The notes: a model not told the origin generated them from the letters alone. 64,000 nt of DNA from CAWBJO01 sp963789175 (GCA_963789175.1 CAWBJO010000006.1:1-64000), one strand, 5' to 3'; positions 32,909 through 41,889 are shown, numbered from the stretch's first letter. Translations and numbers: made by a program.

Positions 32909-34621
32909 TTGAAAGCGCGCGGTCTCAGGCAACGGGTGACGGCCTATGCCGACCCGGAATTTTCGCTGTTCCTACGCAGGACCTTCATCAAGGCGGCGGG
33001 ATATTCCGACGATGCGCTCGACCGGCCGCTGGTAGCCATCACGAACACGGGAAGCGATTTCAATCCGTGCCACGGCAACGTTCCCGGGCTGATCGACGCC
33101 GTCAAGCGGGGCGTGCTGCTCGAGGGCGCGCTGCCCATGGTGTTTCCGACCGTCAGCCTGCAGGAATCCTTCGCCTACCCGACGAGCATGCTGCTTCGCA
33201 ACCTCATGGCCATGGACACAGAGGAGATGATCCGTGCGCAGCCCATGGACAGCGTCGTGCTCATCGGCGGCTGCGACAAGACGATCCCGGCCCAGCTGAT
33301 GGGCGCCATCAGTGCCGACGTTCCGGCGATCGTCCTCCCGGTCGGTCCGATGATCGCCGGCCATCATCGCGGCGAGACACTCGGCGCGTGCACCGACTGC
33401 CGGCGATTGTGGGCAGCCTATCGGGCCGGGTCCATCGATCGCAGCGAGATCGACGCCGTGTCGGGACGGCTCGCCCCATCGACCGGGACCTGCATGGTCA
33501 TGGGCACGGCCAGCACCATGGCGCTCATGGCAGAGACCCTCGGCCTCACCGTTCCAGGATCCGCCTCGATCCCTGCGGTCCATGCGGAGCGCCTTCAGGC
33601 AGCTGAGCGGACGGGCAGGGCAGCAGCCGCACTTGCAAGGGCGGGCGGGCCGAGACCGAGCGAAGTCCTGTCGTCGGGATCGTTTCGCAATGCCATGGCC
33701 GTCCTGCAAGCCATCGGCGGCTCGACCAACGCCGTCATCCATTTGGCGGCAATCGCCGGACGGGCGGAGCTCGGTTTCGATGTCGGCGTCCTCGACGCCA
33801 TCGGCCGACGGGTTCCGGTGCTCGTCGATGTCAAGCCATCCGGCCAACATTACATGCAGCACTTCCATGAGGCGGGCGGATTGCCGCGGCTTCTCGCGGA
33901 ACTGGCCGACGAGCTCGATCTCGGCGCCCGCACTATCGACGGGGGCACGATCGAGGATCGGCTGATCGATCGAGGCGCTATGCACCCACAGACGATCATC
34001 CGATCCCGGAGCGATCCCATCGCCAGCGGCGGAGCGCTTGCGGCGCTCACGGGGAATCTCTGTCCCAATGGCGCGATCATCAAGCAGTCGGCGGCTTCGC
34101 CGGCGTTGCTCAAGCATACCGGACGCGCGGTGGTGTTCGATACGGTCGATGACCTCAGCCGTAGGATCGACGATCCGGCACTCGACGTGGCAGACCAGGA
34201 CGTGCTCGTGCTTCGCAATGCGGGCCCGAAGGGCGCACCGGGAATGCCGGAGGCGGGCTTTCTCCCGATCCCGCGCAAGCTTGCAGCTCAAGGCACAACG
34301 GACATGGTCCGGATCTCCGATGCGCGGATGAGCGGCACGGCGTTCGGAACCGTCGTCGTGCATGTCGCACCCGAGTCGGCCGTGGACGGACCACTTTCTC
34401 TCGTCGAGACCGGCGACCTGATCCGCCTGGACGTGCCGCTGCGAAGGCTCGACCTACTGGTCGACGACGGAGTGCTCGCAGCCCGTGCCGCGAGGTGCCG
34501 GCACCAACGATCCCTGCCGGCGCGCGGATATATGCGCCTCTATTGTGACCACGTGCTCCAGGCGGACGAGGGTTGCGATTTCGATTTCCTTAGGCCCGCG
34601 GCATCCGGCGACCGATCGTGA
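32909..34621 (+). CDS. IlvD/Edd family dehydratase (dihydroxy-acid or sugar-acid dehydratase)
   Basis: The 570-residue enzyme starts with TTG at 32909, 8 bases after GAGGGG. The iron-sulfur ligand cysteines are Cys54 (NPCHGNVPG), Cys122 (GGCDKTIPA) and Cys195 (STGTCMVMGTASTM); the IGGSTNAVIHL and RISDARMSGTAFGT motifs complete the family pattern. Members dehydrate dihydroxy acids or sugar acids such as arabinonate and xylonate. The adjacent amidohydrolase and IclR regulator suggest sugar-acid or aromatic-acid catabolism rather than branched-chain amino acid synthesis. Its stop overlaps the next gene start. Confidence 0.88.
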   Translation: MKARGLRQRVTAYADPEFSLFLRRTFIKAAGYSDDALDRPLVAITNTGSDFNPCHGNVPGLIDAVKRGVLLEGALPMVFPTVSLQESFAYPTSMLLRNLMAMDTEEMIRAQPMDSVVLIGGCDKTIPAQLMGAISADVPAIVLPVGPMIAGHHRGETLGACTDCRRLWAAYRAGSIDRSEIDAVSGRLAPSTGTCMVMGTASTMALMAETLGLTVPGSASIPAVHAERLQAAERTGRAAAALARAGGPRPSEVLSSGSFRNAMAVLQAIGGSTNAVIHLAAIAGRAELGFDVGVLDAIGRRVPVLVDVKPSGQHYMQHFHEAGGLPRLLAELADELDLGARTIDGGTIEDRLIDRGAMHPQTIIRSRSDPIASGGALAALTGNLCPNGAIIKQSAASPALLKHTGRAVVFDTVDDLSRRIDDPALDVADQDVLVLRNAGPKGAPGMPEAGFLPIPRKLAAQGTTDMVRISDARMSGTAFGTVVVHVAPESAVDGPLSLVETGDLIRLDVPLRRLDLLVDDGVLAARAARCRHQRSLPARGYMRLYCDHVLQADEGCDFDFLRPAASGDRS

Positions 34622-35478
34622 CGTCTTCGGGGCCGCCGAAATGCTTACCTCCGCGTCAACCGGTTTCTGGTAGAGCAGCCACGCTTCCGCGCGGAACTTG
34701 CGATTGCCACTGTCACGTTTTCGCGCCCGCCTCCCAGTATCCGCTCGCCGCCGCTCGAAGCTACACGCCGGCGGTCGCGACGGACGTGGACTACAGCCAT
34801 ATCATGGAGAATTTCGGCATCGACCGCGCGATCATCGTCCAGCCGAGCGTCTACGGGTTCGACAACCGACTCCTCGTGGACGTGCTGAAGCGGCACCTCG
34901 ATCGGTTCAGGGGCATCGCCGTCATCGATCCCGATCTGCCGGATGCGCAGCTGGCCGAGCTTCACGCCGGCGGCATCAGAGGGGTACGGTTCAATCTCCT
35001 GCATCCGGCCGGACTTCCGCTTACAGCATTGAAACCATTGGCTCGCCGCATCGCCCCTTACGGTTGGCACATCCAGATCCTTGGACATGTGGACCGCTTG
35101 CAGGAGCTGGAGGAAGTCGTGAAAAGCGGCGTTCCGATCGTCTTCGACCACTTCGGCCTGGTCGATCCGCGCGAGGGCGTGAACGGGGCGGGCTTCCGGC
35201 GACTATTGCGTTTGGCGGACGTCGAAGCGTGTTACGTCAAGCTTTCCGCGCCGTACCGGGTAACGGACAACCCGTTGCAACTGCAGCCGTTCATCGAAGT
35301 GCTGACAATAGAGGTGCCCGAGAAGCTCGTGTGGGGGACGGACTGGCCACATCCGGAATTCTATGACGTGGTTCCCGACGATGCCGCCCTTGTCGATGTC
35401 ATCGAAAGTTGGCTGCCGACACCAGCGCTCCGGCAACGGGTGCTAGTCGACAACCCACTTCGACTCTATTGGGCATGA
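34618..35478 (+). CDS. Amidohydrolase family protein (2-pyrone-4,6-dicarboxylate hydrolase / lactonase-like)
   Basis: The 286-residue protein starts with GTG at 34618, overlapping the dehydratase stop (GTGA). Motifs of the LigI-like amidohydrolase_2 group are CDCHCHVFAP (metal-binding His pair), ILGHVDRL, VFDHFGL and VWGTDWPHPEF. These enzymes open lactone rings, for example PDC or galactaro-lactones. With a sugar-acid dehydratase upstream a lactone-opening step of a sugar-acid pathway is reasonable. The first ~25 residues are poorly conserved, so a later start is possible. Confidence 0.85.
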   Translation: MTSSGPPKCLPPRQPVSGRAATLPRGTCDCHCHVFAPASQYPLAAARSYTPAVATDVDYSHIMENFGIDRAIIVQPSVYGFDNRLLVDVLKRHLDRFRGIAVIDPDLPDAQLAELHAGGIRGVRFNLLHPAGLPLTALKPLARRIAPYGWHIQILGHVDRLQELEEVVKSGVPIVFDHFGLVDPREGVNGAGFRRLLRLADVEACYVKLSAPYRVTDNPLQLQPFIEVLTIEVPEKLVWGTDWPHPEFYDVVPDDAALVDVIESWLPTPALRQRVLVDNPLRLYWA

Positions 35479-35633
35479 CGTCAAGTAGTCGCGCGAGCAT
35501 TCAAGCGGAAGTGACGCAATTCTGCGTGTGAATGTCGCGTGCGTGTTGAATTGTACTGTGAGCCACGATAGCATGCAGGGAACGGTCTGTATTATCCGAT
35601 CGTCCTGAGGCGATCGACGATAGGGGCGTGGTC

Positions 35634-36434
35634 ATGATACGCAGTGGGCCGACCGAACCTCATCTCGAACGATCAAGCCGAGACACGAACGGTATTCAAT
35701 CCGTCGACATTGCGATGCGCGTGCTTCGCGTCATGCTCGATGCGGGAGAGCCGCTGTCTCTCAAAGAATACAGCGCCCGCAGTCGAATGGCACCGAGCAA
35801 GTTGCATCGCTACCTGCACAGCCTCGTCGAATCGGGACTGCTCACCCAGGCGCGCCGGGCAGGCCACTACGAGCTCGGTCCCTTCGCACTCGAGACGGGG
35901 CTTGCCGCCCTGCAGCGCATGGAGGTCCTCAATCAATCCGCCGACCGACTCGGCGAGTTCGCTTCCGAGTCCGGTCTGTCGGCCTGCCTGACGGTTTGGA
36001 GTCCGATCGGCCCGACGATCATCCGCTGGCAGAAGGGTCGGCGTTCGGTGAACGTCGCCTTCGGCGTCGGTGACGTGCTTCCGCTTCTGGTGTCAGCGAC
36101 GGGCCATGTCTTTCTCGCCTTCCTGCCGCGCGAGGACACGCGAGCCGTGATCGAGAAGGAGCAAGAGGAGCTGCGCCTGCAGAACAAGACGGCCGGCCAC
36201 CTCGACGAGATCATCGCGACGGTCAGGACGCAGCAATATGCGTGCTCGCGCGGCTTCTTCATCGCCGGAATCCTCGGAATCGCCGCGCCGATCTTCAACC
36301 TTCAGAATGAAATCGCCGCCGCGGTGACGGTGGTGGCGCGAACGAGCGACGACGAAGCAGCGGAGACAGCGCTGATCAACCAGCTAGTCGGTTTCGCGCG
36401 CACCTGCTCGGTTCGCTGGCCCGAAAGCAAATGA
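35634..36434 (+). CDS. IclR family transcriptional regulator
   Basis: The protein has 266 residues from ATG 35634 (a GTG two codons earlier is an alternative). The N-terminal winged helix (GIQSVDIAMRVLRVM, then MAPSKLHRYLHSLVESG) and the C-terminal effector domain (SACLTVWSPIGPTIIRW, GHVFLAFLP, SRGFFIAGILGIAAP) are standard. It follows the dehydratase/amidohydrolase pair after 155 bases on the same strand and probably regulates them in response to a pathway acid. Confidence 0.9.
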   Translation: MIRSGPTEPHLERSSRDTNGIQSVDIAMRVLRVMLDAGEPLSLKEYSARSRMAPSKLHRYLHSLVESGLLTQARRAGHYELGPFALETGLAALQRMEVLNQSADRLGEFASESGLSACLTVWSPIGPTIIRWQKGRRSVNVAFGVGDVLPLLVSATGHVFLAFLPREDTRAVIEKEQEELRLQNKTAGHLDEIIATVRTQQYACSRGFFIAGILGIAAPIFNLQNEIAAAVTVVARTSDDEAAETALINQLVGFARTCSVRWPESK

Positions 36435-36439
36435 AGATA

Positions 36440-36468
36440 CGTGCGCCGGCTTCCACCGCCGGCGCACG
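36440..36468 (+). terminator. Strong hairpin after the IclR gene
   Basis: A perfect stem ACGTGCGCCGGC / GCCGGCGCACGT around a 7-base loop begins about 5 bases after the IclR stop. No T-tract follows, so it may be a processing or transcript-stabilising hairpin rather than an efficient terminator. Confidence 0.55.
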
Positions 36469-37047
36469 TCAACCCCGAATAACCCCAACTACCCGCAAAC
36501 CCTGACGCGGTCCCAGGACAGCCGCGACGAACTCCGCATTCCGTTGCACCTCACCTTGGTGATCGGCATCGAGGACGAAAAGTTCGTGATCTTGCCGCCG
36601 AGGGTGATGCCGCCCGGCAGATTCGGAAGACTGACCGGGAGATCGGGATTGAGCCCGACGCTCAGCCCCGACGGTCGGACCCAGGCTTCGGTGGGGGGGT
36701 GTTCGAGATCTGGGGGGCGATGCGGGCGCTGGAAGTGTATTGTCTGATGGAGGGGTGATGCTATTGGCGTGGGGGCCAAGCCCTCTCCGTAGTCCTAGCC
36801 TCGGGATTCGACGGCGTGTGGGTGTCTCGACGATGATCTGGCCCGGGCGGCGATGCGGGCGCTGGAGAGTGATCCTGCCGCGTGCCGCCGGCACGCCGAA
36901 GATTGCCCCTGGTCGGCGGTGGCGACCCGCATCGCCGAGCTCGTCGTGCCGTGCCGCCGAACGGCAGGCTCCATCAGCGGCCTGTAGGCAAGGGAACCGG
37001 CCCGCCCCTCGCCGGTTGTCCAGCCAGGAAACAGACCGGGTGATCGA
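36469..37047. other. Gap of about 580 bases, no gene recognised, contains a direct repeat
   Basis: Open frames on the minus strand (for example one ending at 36489) are not convincing: they are Pro/Arg/Ser-rich with no family match, and G-tracts near 36695 and 36712 suggest drift. A repeated 18-base word at 36716 and 36849 is the only clear structure. Confidence 0.4.
36716..36866. repeat. Imperfect direct repeat with an 18-base identical core
   Basis: GGCGATGCGGGCGCTGGA occurs at 36716-36733 and 36849-36866. On the minus strand the similarity continues imperfectly past the core, so the repeat unit may be ~50 bases and degenerate. No terminal inverted repeats or transposase are associated. 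Confidence 0.5.
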
Positions 37048-37188
37048 ATGACGAAGAAACAAGACGCCAACCAGGGCACCAAGCGCGGGAACCGCGAACT
37101 GGACGAAGGACAGACGACGCGCGGCGGCGCCGCGGGTCAGCGTGGACAGCAAGACGGGCAGCGTCGCGAACCGGGCGAACGCCGCTAG
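37048..37188 (+). CDS. Small hydrophilic Gly/Gln/Arg-rich protein
   Basis: This 46-residue frame (MTKKQDANQGTKRGNRELDE start) ends AGQRGQQDGQRREPGERR. It is very hydrophilic, without hydrophobic core, like short stress-related disordered proteins in composition only. The ribosome-binding site is weak (ACCGGG). It ends 5 bases before the convergent DUF1360 gene. The evidence is composition and reading frame only. Confidence 0.35.
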   Translation: MTKKQDANQGTKRGNRELDEGQTTRGGAAGQRGQQDGQRREPGERR

Positions 37189-37193
37189 CGGGT

Positions 37194-37640
37194 TCACCCG
37201 GCCCGCAGTCGGGCCAGCGTCGTCGATATGATCCGCTCCATCCCGCTCAAGGCGAAGAAGACGGCAACCGTGAAGGTGGCGGTCGGCCAGAAGACGAAGG
37301 CATAGGTGAAGACCGCCGCGATCCACACGCCCGTGCAGGACGGGCAGTATATGAGCAGCCCCATCGACCCGAGAAATCCGGCGGGTTTCGGCTTCTCGAC
37401 GACCTTGCCGTCCTGCTGGATCTCGTCCACGAAGGGAGAGCGCAAAGGCTTGGTGATGACCTCGGTCGACAGGACATTCGCGGCGCGATAGGCGGCTAGG
37501 CCGAGGACGAGGAACTCGAGAAGGGTCAGCTCGCGAAGGCGCACCAGGGACTCGCCATAGGTCGAGATCAGAAGGACGTTGAGAATGACAAAGACCGCCA
37601 TGTCCAACGTCAGCCATTCGAAGACGCCCCTGCCATACAT
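37194..37640 (-). CDS. DUF1360 domain-containing membrane protein
   Basis: The 148-residue protein has about three membrane segments. The DUF1360 signature (LEFLVLGLAAYRAANVLSTEVITKPLR, then LIYCPSCTGVWIAAVF) is clear, with the conserved CPSCTGVW motif. The family is of unknown function and found in Firmicutes and Proteobacteria. The start MYGRGVFEW is the first ATG; a small stretch upstream is non-coding. Confidence 0.85.
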   Translation of the reverse strand: MYGRGVFEWLTLDMAVFVILNVLLISTYGESLVRLRELTLLEFLVLGLAAYRAANVLSTEVITKPLRSPFVDEIQQDGKVVEKPKPAGFLGSMGLLIYCPSCTGVWIAAVFTYAFVFWPTATFTVAVFFALSGMERIISTTLARLRAG

Positions 37641-37743
37641 AGCGCTGTCTCCAAACTCCGGTTTCCGAGCGGGCCGTCAGACGCGGCCCGCCCAAATCCA
37701 TATAGCGACCGATCGACGGCTCTGTCACGCGCGCACAAAAAAA

Positions 37744-37775
37744 TCCCAGCCGACACCCAAGTCGATCGGCTGGGA
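37744..37775 (-). terminator. Rho-independent terminator (minus strand)
   Basis: On the minus strand TCCCAGCCGA / TCGGCTGGGA is a 10-base stem with a 12-base loop followed by TTTTTTTGTG. It lies downstream of the topoisomerase gene and of the tiny frame at 37803-37898. Confidence 0.85.
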
Positions 37776-37802
37776 AGGAGGAGACCTTTCAACGACGGAC
37801 AA

Positions 37803-37898
37803 TCAATACATGAATCCTGGACGGCCCTTGCTTGGCCTCGACATGTCACCCGGATTCGATCGACGTCCGTGTCTGTCCAATTGCATTTCTGAGAACAT
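37803..37898 (-). CDS. Possible 31-residue protein between topoisomerase IB and its terminator
   Basis: A minus-strand ATG at 37898 opens a 31-codon frame (MFSEMQLDRHGRRSNPGD start) ending FMY just before the terminator at 37744-37775. There is no good ribosome-binding site (GGCGAG only). It is recorded because it fills the space between a gene and its terminator; it may be untranslated. Confidence 0.2.
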   Translation of the reverse strand: MFSEMQLDRHGRRSNPGDMSRPSKGRPGFMY

Positions 37899-37925
37899 AA
37901 CTCGCCGGAGCGCGGCCCGGTTCCG

Positions 37926-38966
37926 CTAGGCGGCCGGCTTCACGGCCATCGCGGCCTCGAGGAAACGCATCAGCTTCGATTCCGCCGCCGTCTGTCCGTC
38001 GCGGGCCCGGCCGTTCGACAGCCCGTCAAGTTCCCCGGCCTCGAACTTCTCGACGATCTGGGGATGAATGTAGCTCTTGCGCGTGATCGCCGGCGTGTTG
38101 GCGAGCTCATCGCTGATGACGCGAGCGGTATCGGCAAGCCATCGGCGCCGCATCGACACCGAACTCCCGGGCTCGAGCTCGCCCAGCCGATCGAGCGCCA
38201 TTGCCGAAGCATAGAGCGTTCGGAAATCCTTGGCGGTGATCGGGCGCCCGGATCTGTCGGCCAGATAGCGATTGAGATCGGCGGCGGTCATCGGACGGCA
38301 TCCGTCGCCGGTCGCGAGCTTGAAGAGCCTAGGTCCGCGCTGCTTGCGAAGTTCGCGCAACGCTTCGAACAGGCGCGCATCGGAACAGGTCTTCTCGATC
38401 CGCTTGCCGCCCTTGCCACGGAACACCAGCCGAAACTCGTTGCCGTTCAGGGAGAGATGGCGCTTGAGGAGGGTGGCTACTCCTCTTCCGCCTTCCTCGC
38501 CGGCGTAACATTCGTGACCGGCGCGCAGGTGGAGGTGATCGACCAAGCGGGCCGCGCAGGCCAAGGGAAGATTTTCGTTGTCGAGACCAAGGTCGCTGTC
38601 CACGGCCGGGCGCAAGCGGGGCAGGGCACTTCCCAGGTGCAACAGCCGCGAGGCTTTGGCTGCCGCCCGGACGTCCTCCCACGCGTCGTGGTAGATGTAT
38701 TGCAGCCGCCCGGCATCGTCGCGGCCGACGGCTTGCAAATGCGCATCGCGATCGTTGGCAACCCGAACGTCCGACCAGGCCGGCGGAATGACGAGCTCGG
38801 AAATGCGCTTCTGCTCGCGGGCGCCGATCTTGCGGCCGCCGCGCGTGAACGAGGCCATACCGCCGACCATCCGGCGCTCGATGGTCAATTCGCTCGTGGC
38901 GACGCGGCGCAGGCCGAGACTGTCAATCGCGGACTGTTCCACCTCATCCGGGGCTGGTGTCGCCAT
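37926..38966 (-). CDS. DNA topoisomerase IB
   Basis: From MATPAPDEVE (38966, GTGAGG site 5 bases upstream) the protein has 346 residues. It has the poxvirus/bacterial type IB layout: an N-terminal domain with FTRGGRKIGAREQKRISELVIPPAW and VGRDDAGRLQYIYH, then the catalytic domain with FRGKGGKR, KDFRTLYASAMALD and ITRKSYIHP carrying the active-site tyrosine. It relaxes supercoils by a 3'-phosphotyrosyl nick. An earlier in-frame ATG at 38981 would add five residues. Confidence 0.93.
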   Translation of the reverse strand: MATPAPDEVEQSAIDSLGLRRVATSELTIERRMVGGMASFTRGGRKIGAREQKRISELVIPPAWSDVRVANDRDAHLQAVGRDDAGRLQYIYHDAWEDVRAAAKASRLLHLGSALPRLRPAVDSDLGLDNENLPLACAARLVDHLHLRAGHECYAGEEGGRGVATLLKRHLSLNGNEFRLVFRGKGGKRIEKTCSDARLFEALRELRKQRGPRLFKLATGDGCRPMTAADLNRYLADRSGRPITAKDFRTLYASAMALDRLGELEPGSSVSMRRRWLADTARVISDELANTPAITRKSYIHPQIVEKFEAGELDGLSNGRARDGQTAAESKLMRFLEAAMAVKPAA

Positions 38967-39042
38967 GGCGTCCTCACTCATATCTGGTGGCGAGAACGCG
39001 GAATAGGGAATGCAAGTTCCCTGGGCCCGTATTAACTCTTTG

Positions 39043-39291
39043 ATGCCACTTGAAAATCTAAACGTGAAAGGAACCATTTGCCGCGGGGTGCGTTTTGATC
39101 AGGTGACATCCCCGCTGACCAAAACAGAGCTCCGCCTGACGGAGACCAATCGGGCGGCTCGCGCCATCATCGCTGACGAGCGCGCGCGTTATATCGCCAA
39201 GACGGCCAAGCTCCGAGAAATCCGCCTCACCCAGAAGAAAGCGGCGGAGAAAAAGCCGCCCGAAGCGCGGCGCCGGGCTAAGGCCGGCTGA
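39043..39291 (+). CDS. Small basic hypothetical protein
   Basis: This is an 82-residue Lys/Arg/Ala-rich protein. The C-terminal 55 residues are one long charged helix (LTKTELRLTETNRAARAI onward) ending in a Lys/Arg tail. The start is uncertain: ATG 39043 is the first after the divergent topoisomerase promoter region, while the conserved-looking part starts later. It overlaps the convergent gene at 39278 by 14 bases. Confidence 0.45.
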   Translation: MPLENLNVKGTICRGVRFDQVTSPLTKTELRLTETNRAARAIIADERARYIAKTAKLREIRLTQKKAAEKKPPEARRRAKAG

Positions 39292-39526
39292 CCCCGTTTC
39301 GGCGCAGCGCGGCAACGACCACGTCCTTGATTTCATCGAGGGGCAATCCGCTTTTACGCGACGACAGGATCATCTGCGCCACTCGGGCGCGGAAATCGGC
39401 GGAACGGGCCGCGTCGAGCTGCTCGCTGTCGGGGCGTAGCGCAGTCCATGTCTGATCGAAGATGCCCTGGAGAAGCTTGACCTGTTGCGGGCCCAGGGCG
39501 CACCCCGTCCGTTGCCTGAAAAGCAT
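39278..39526 (-). CDS. Hypothetical protein
   Basis: The 82-residue helical protein (LGPQQVKLLQGIFDQTWTAL, FRARVAQMILSSRKSGLPLD) has a GGAG site 6 bases before its ATG. Its composition and the site support a real gene. No family is recognised. It is convergent with the basic protein at 39043-39291, and no T-tract terminator separates them. Confidence 0.55.
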   Translation of the reverse strand: MLFRQRTGCALGPQQVKLLQGIFDQTWTALRPDSEQLDAARSADFRARVAQMILSSRKSGLPLDEIKDVVVAALRRNGVSRP

Positions 39527-39685
39527 CTCGTACTCCTACTGGAACGGAAGGATTGAGATCGGCCGGTCAACGGCATTCAAAAGGCAAAAGTTCCGTGTGG
39601 AATTTTTTGCTCCACCCGGAACCAAAATTTTACGTTGGGATTGGTGATTGCTCCCGTTTACCTCACCATGCGGGAAGCTCTCTCC

Positions 39686-39714
39686 GAGACCCGGTCAACT
39701 TCCGGCCGGGTCTC
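39686..39714. terminator. Hairpin beside the homocysteine methyltransferase end
   Basis: A 9-base stem GAGACCCGG / CCGGGTCTC with an 11-base loop lies 12 bases beyond the minus-strand stop at 39726. T-tracts are weak in both directions, so it is a moderate terminator candidate. Confidence 0.5.
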
Positions 39715-39725
39715 CTTCAATCAGC

Positions 39726-40700
39726 TCAACCCAGGGCCGCCCGCCTGTGGCCGAGTTCGCCATTGCGGCAAGCATGGCTGATGCTTTGCACGTGCCGGTG
39801 ATCGGTGCCGCAGCAGCCGCCGAGAATGGTGAGCTGGGGGTGGCGACGAAGCAACTCGCGATATTGGGCGCCGAGCAGAACGGGATCCCCCATATCGAGA
39901 TCGGGGGAGTCGTTCAACTCCTGATGGCTGCGCATGGAGGCGTTCGCCCGCAGTCCGCGAAGCCGCTTGGTCCACGACGCCGACCGGGGAAGCACCGACT
40001 CAAAGTGCGTGGGGTGGGCGCAATTAATCATGAAATAGACGGCGCCGTGTGCGGTGGCGAAGTCGACCGCATTGATCGCCGATTCCAGCGTTTCGCCAGT
40101 CGGCAGCCGGCCATCGGTCTCGACCGTGAAGGCGATCGCGACCGGCAGCGAGGCTCGCTGGGCGGCGCGAACGACGCCGACGGCCTCGTTGGTATTGGTC
40201 AAGGTCATGGCCGTCGTCATATCCGCACCCGCTTCGGCGAACGTACCGATCTGGTGGGCGTGATAGTCCTCGGCTTCGGCCACCGTCATGATCCGACCGG
40301 GGTCGTAGCCGTCGCCACGTGGCCCCACGTTGCCGCTGACCACGATCGGGGTGGCCGGCGTTTCGTGGGTGTCGCGAAACTCGTGCATGAATGCGATGGA
40401 GTCGCGGTTGATTGCGGCGATGTCGGCTGCCGAATAGCCGAGCTTGGCTCCCCAGTCGGTCGTAGCCCGCCAGGTGGGGCTCTCGAGGATGAAGCCGACT
40501 TCCTCCGCTTTCGCTATGGCAATGTAAGCGTTATAGTATTTGCGCAGGGCTTCGCGTCCCTCCGCCGTCTTCAAAAGGGGAAACGACGCGAAATGGGGAA
40601 GCTCCAGGCCGTCGTGGAAAATCAGGGACGTTTCCATTCCCCCGTCCGTCAGGAATAGGTTGCTGCCGAGTTGCGGCAGTCGGTTGCTGTACTTACCCAT
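39726..40700 (-). CDS. Homocysteine S-methyltransferase family protein
   Basis: This 324-residue protein starts MGKYSNRLPQLG with a GGAGGAG site. It is a zinc-dependent methyltransferase barrel: FLTDGGMETSLIFH at the start, ILESPTWRATTDWG, VSGNVGPRGDGYDP, and the zinc cysteines in INCAHPTH and GGCCGTDHRH. It would transfer a methyl group from a donor such as S-methylmethionine or betaine to homocysteine. The frame is open far upstream but that part lacks homology. It is divergent from an AraC regulator, a likely controller. Confidence 0.9.
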   Translation of the reverse strand: MGKYSNRLPQLGSNLFLTDGGMETSLIFHDGLELPHFASFPLLKTAEGREALRKYYNAYIAIAKAEEVGFILESPTWRATTDWGAKLGYSAADIAAINRDSIAFMHEFRDTHETPATPIVVSGNVGPRGDGYDPGRIMTVAEAEDYHAHQIGTFAEAGADMTTAMTLTNTNEAVGVVRAAQRASLPVAIAFTVETDGRLPTGETLESAINAVDFATAHGAVYFMINCAHPTHFESVLPRSASWTKRLRGLRANASMRSHQELNDSPDLDMGDPVLLGAQYRELLRRHPQLTILGGCCGTDHRHVQSISHACRNGELGHRRAALG

Positions 40701-40841
40701 CGTGGTCTCCTCCATGGATGTCGTGCCGGAAGCCAAGTCCGACTTGTCGGCCGTCTCCATAGCGGAGACAGTGACGAGATCGAATGGCCGTGCCGCCGAA
40801 TTCCTTGACCGATCGGCCAAGCCGGGATTGGGCCGCAAGCC

Positions 40842-41813
40842 ATGATGGACCCGTTCACCGACGTCTTGCGGAGCGTCCGCCTGACGGGTGGGGTTTTTCT
40901 CGATGGACGCTTCACGGCGCCATGGAGCGTCGATGCAAAGCTTACTCCCAACGACTGCAAGCCGTTGCTTGACGATCCGGTCGAGCTCATCGCTTTTCAC
41001 GTCATCGTCGCGGGCCGAGTGCAGGTCGGACTGGAAGGCACGCCGTTGATCGAGGCGCATGCCGGCGAGATCGTGCTACTGCCGCGCAACGATGCGCACA
41101 CGCTCGGAAGTGCCGGCGGCCTGAAAGCGATCAATGCCGACGACCTGATACAGCCGACGGCCGATGGCGGCCTGGCGCGAATTCGTCACGGCGGCGGGGG
41201 CGAGGCGACACACATCGTCTGCGGATTCCTCGGCAGCGCCGAGAGGGCCAATCCGCTCATCGCGACCCTCCCTCCGGTGCTGAAGATCGACATCCGGGCG
41301 GCGGCATCGCGCGACTGGGTCGAGGCGTCGGTGCGGTTCGCGGCGCGCGAGCTGGTCGAGGGGCGGCTCGCTACCTCCGACACGATGTCGCGACTTTCCG
41401 AGCTATTGTTCGTGGAAGCCGTGCGATCCTATGCGCACGAGCTCGGATCGGATGCCAAGGGCTGGCTGAAGGGCCTGTCGGACCCTCACATCGGCAGGGC
41501 GCTGGCGCTTCTGCACCAGGACCTGCAGCGCTCCTGGACGGCGGACGATCTGGCAACCGAAGTGGGCCTGTCGCGGAGCGCCTTCAACGCGCGGTTCTCG
41601 ATGCTCACCGGCATGCCGCCCATGCGATATCTCCAGTTCTTCCGCCTCCAGACCGCAAGGGAGCGGCTGAAAAACGGCAGGGACGGCATCGCGAAAATCG
41701 CCCATGACATCGGCTACGATTCCGAACAAGCGTTCAATCGCGCATTTCGTCGTGAATTCGGAATACCGCCGGCGCGATGGCGCTCCACGGGGCAGGGGCG
41801 GCCCCCGCAATAG
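40842..41813 (+). CDS. AraC family transcriptional regulator with cupin-type sensor domain
   Basis: This is a 323-residue protein. Residues ~1-190 form an AraC-binding cupin domain (VELIAFHVIVAGRVQVGL, EIVLLPRNDAHTLG). Residues ~215-315 hold the two helix-turn-helices (WTADDLATEVGLSRSAFNARF, then IAHDIGYDSEQAFNRAFRREFG). It is divergent from the homocysteine methyltransferase across ~140 bases and may control it; the downstream VOC gene follows on the same strand. Confidence 0.9.
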   Translation: MMDPFTDVLRSVRLTGGVFLDGRFTAPWSVDAKLTPNDCKPLLDDPVELIAFHVIVAGRVQVGLEGTPLIEAHAGEIVLLPRNDAHTLGSAGGLKAINADDLIQPTADGGLARIRHGGGGEATHIVCGFLGSAERANPLIATLPPVLKIDIRAAASRDWVEASVRFAARELVEGRLATSDTMSRLSELLFVEAVRSYAHELGSDAKGWLKGLSDPHIGRALALLHQDLQRSWTADDLATEVGLSRSAFNARFSMLTGMPPMRYLQFFRLQTARERLKNGRDGIAKIAHDIGYDSEQAFNRAFRREFGIPPARWRSTGQGRPPQ

Positions 41814-41889
41814 GGACGACTTGCCTGGAACGACGTCGGTGCGGAATCGTTTGCCGTTCGGGTGGGGGCGGATCGCACAGGAGAAACAC

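Noticed and set aside
36469..37728. 419-codon minus-strand frame across the gap and the DUF1360 gene
   Set aside because: It is a different frame from the recognised DUF1360 gene and looks like shadow sequence plus intergenic DNA.
38064..39035. Plus-strand frame over topoisomerase IB
   Set aside because: Shadow of the real gene; the topoisomerase motifs are on the minus strand.
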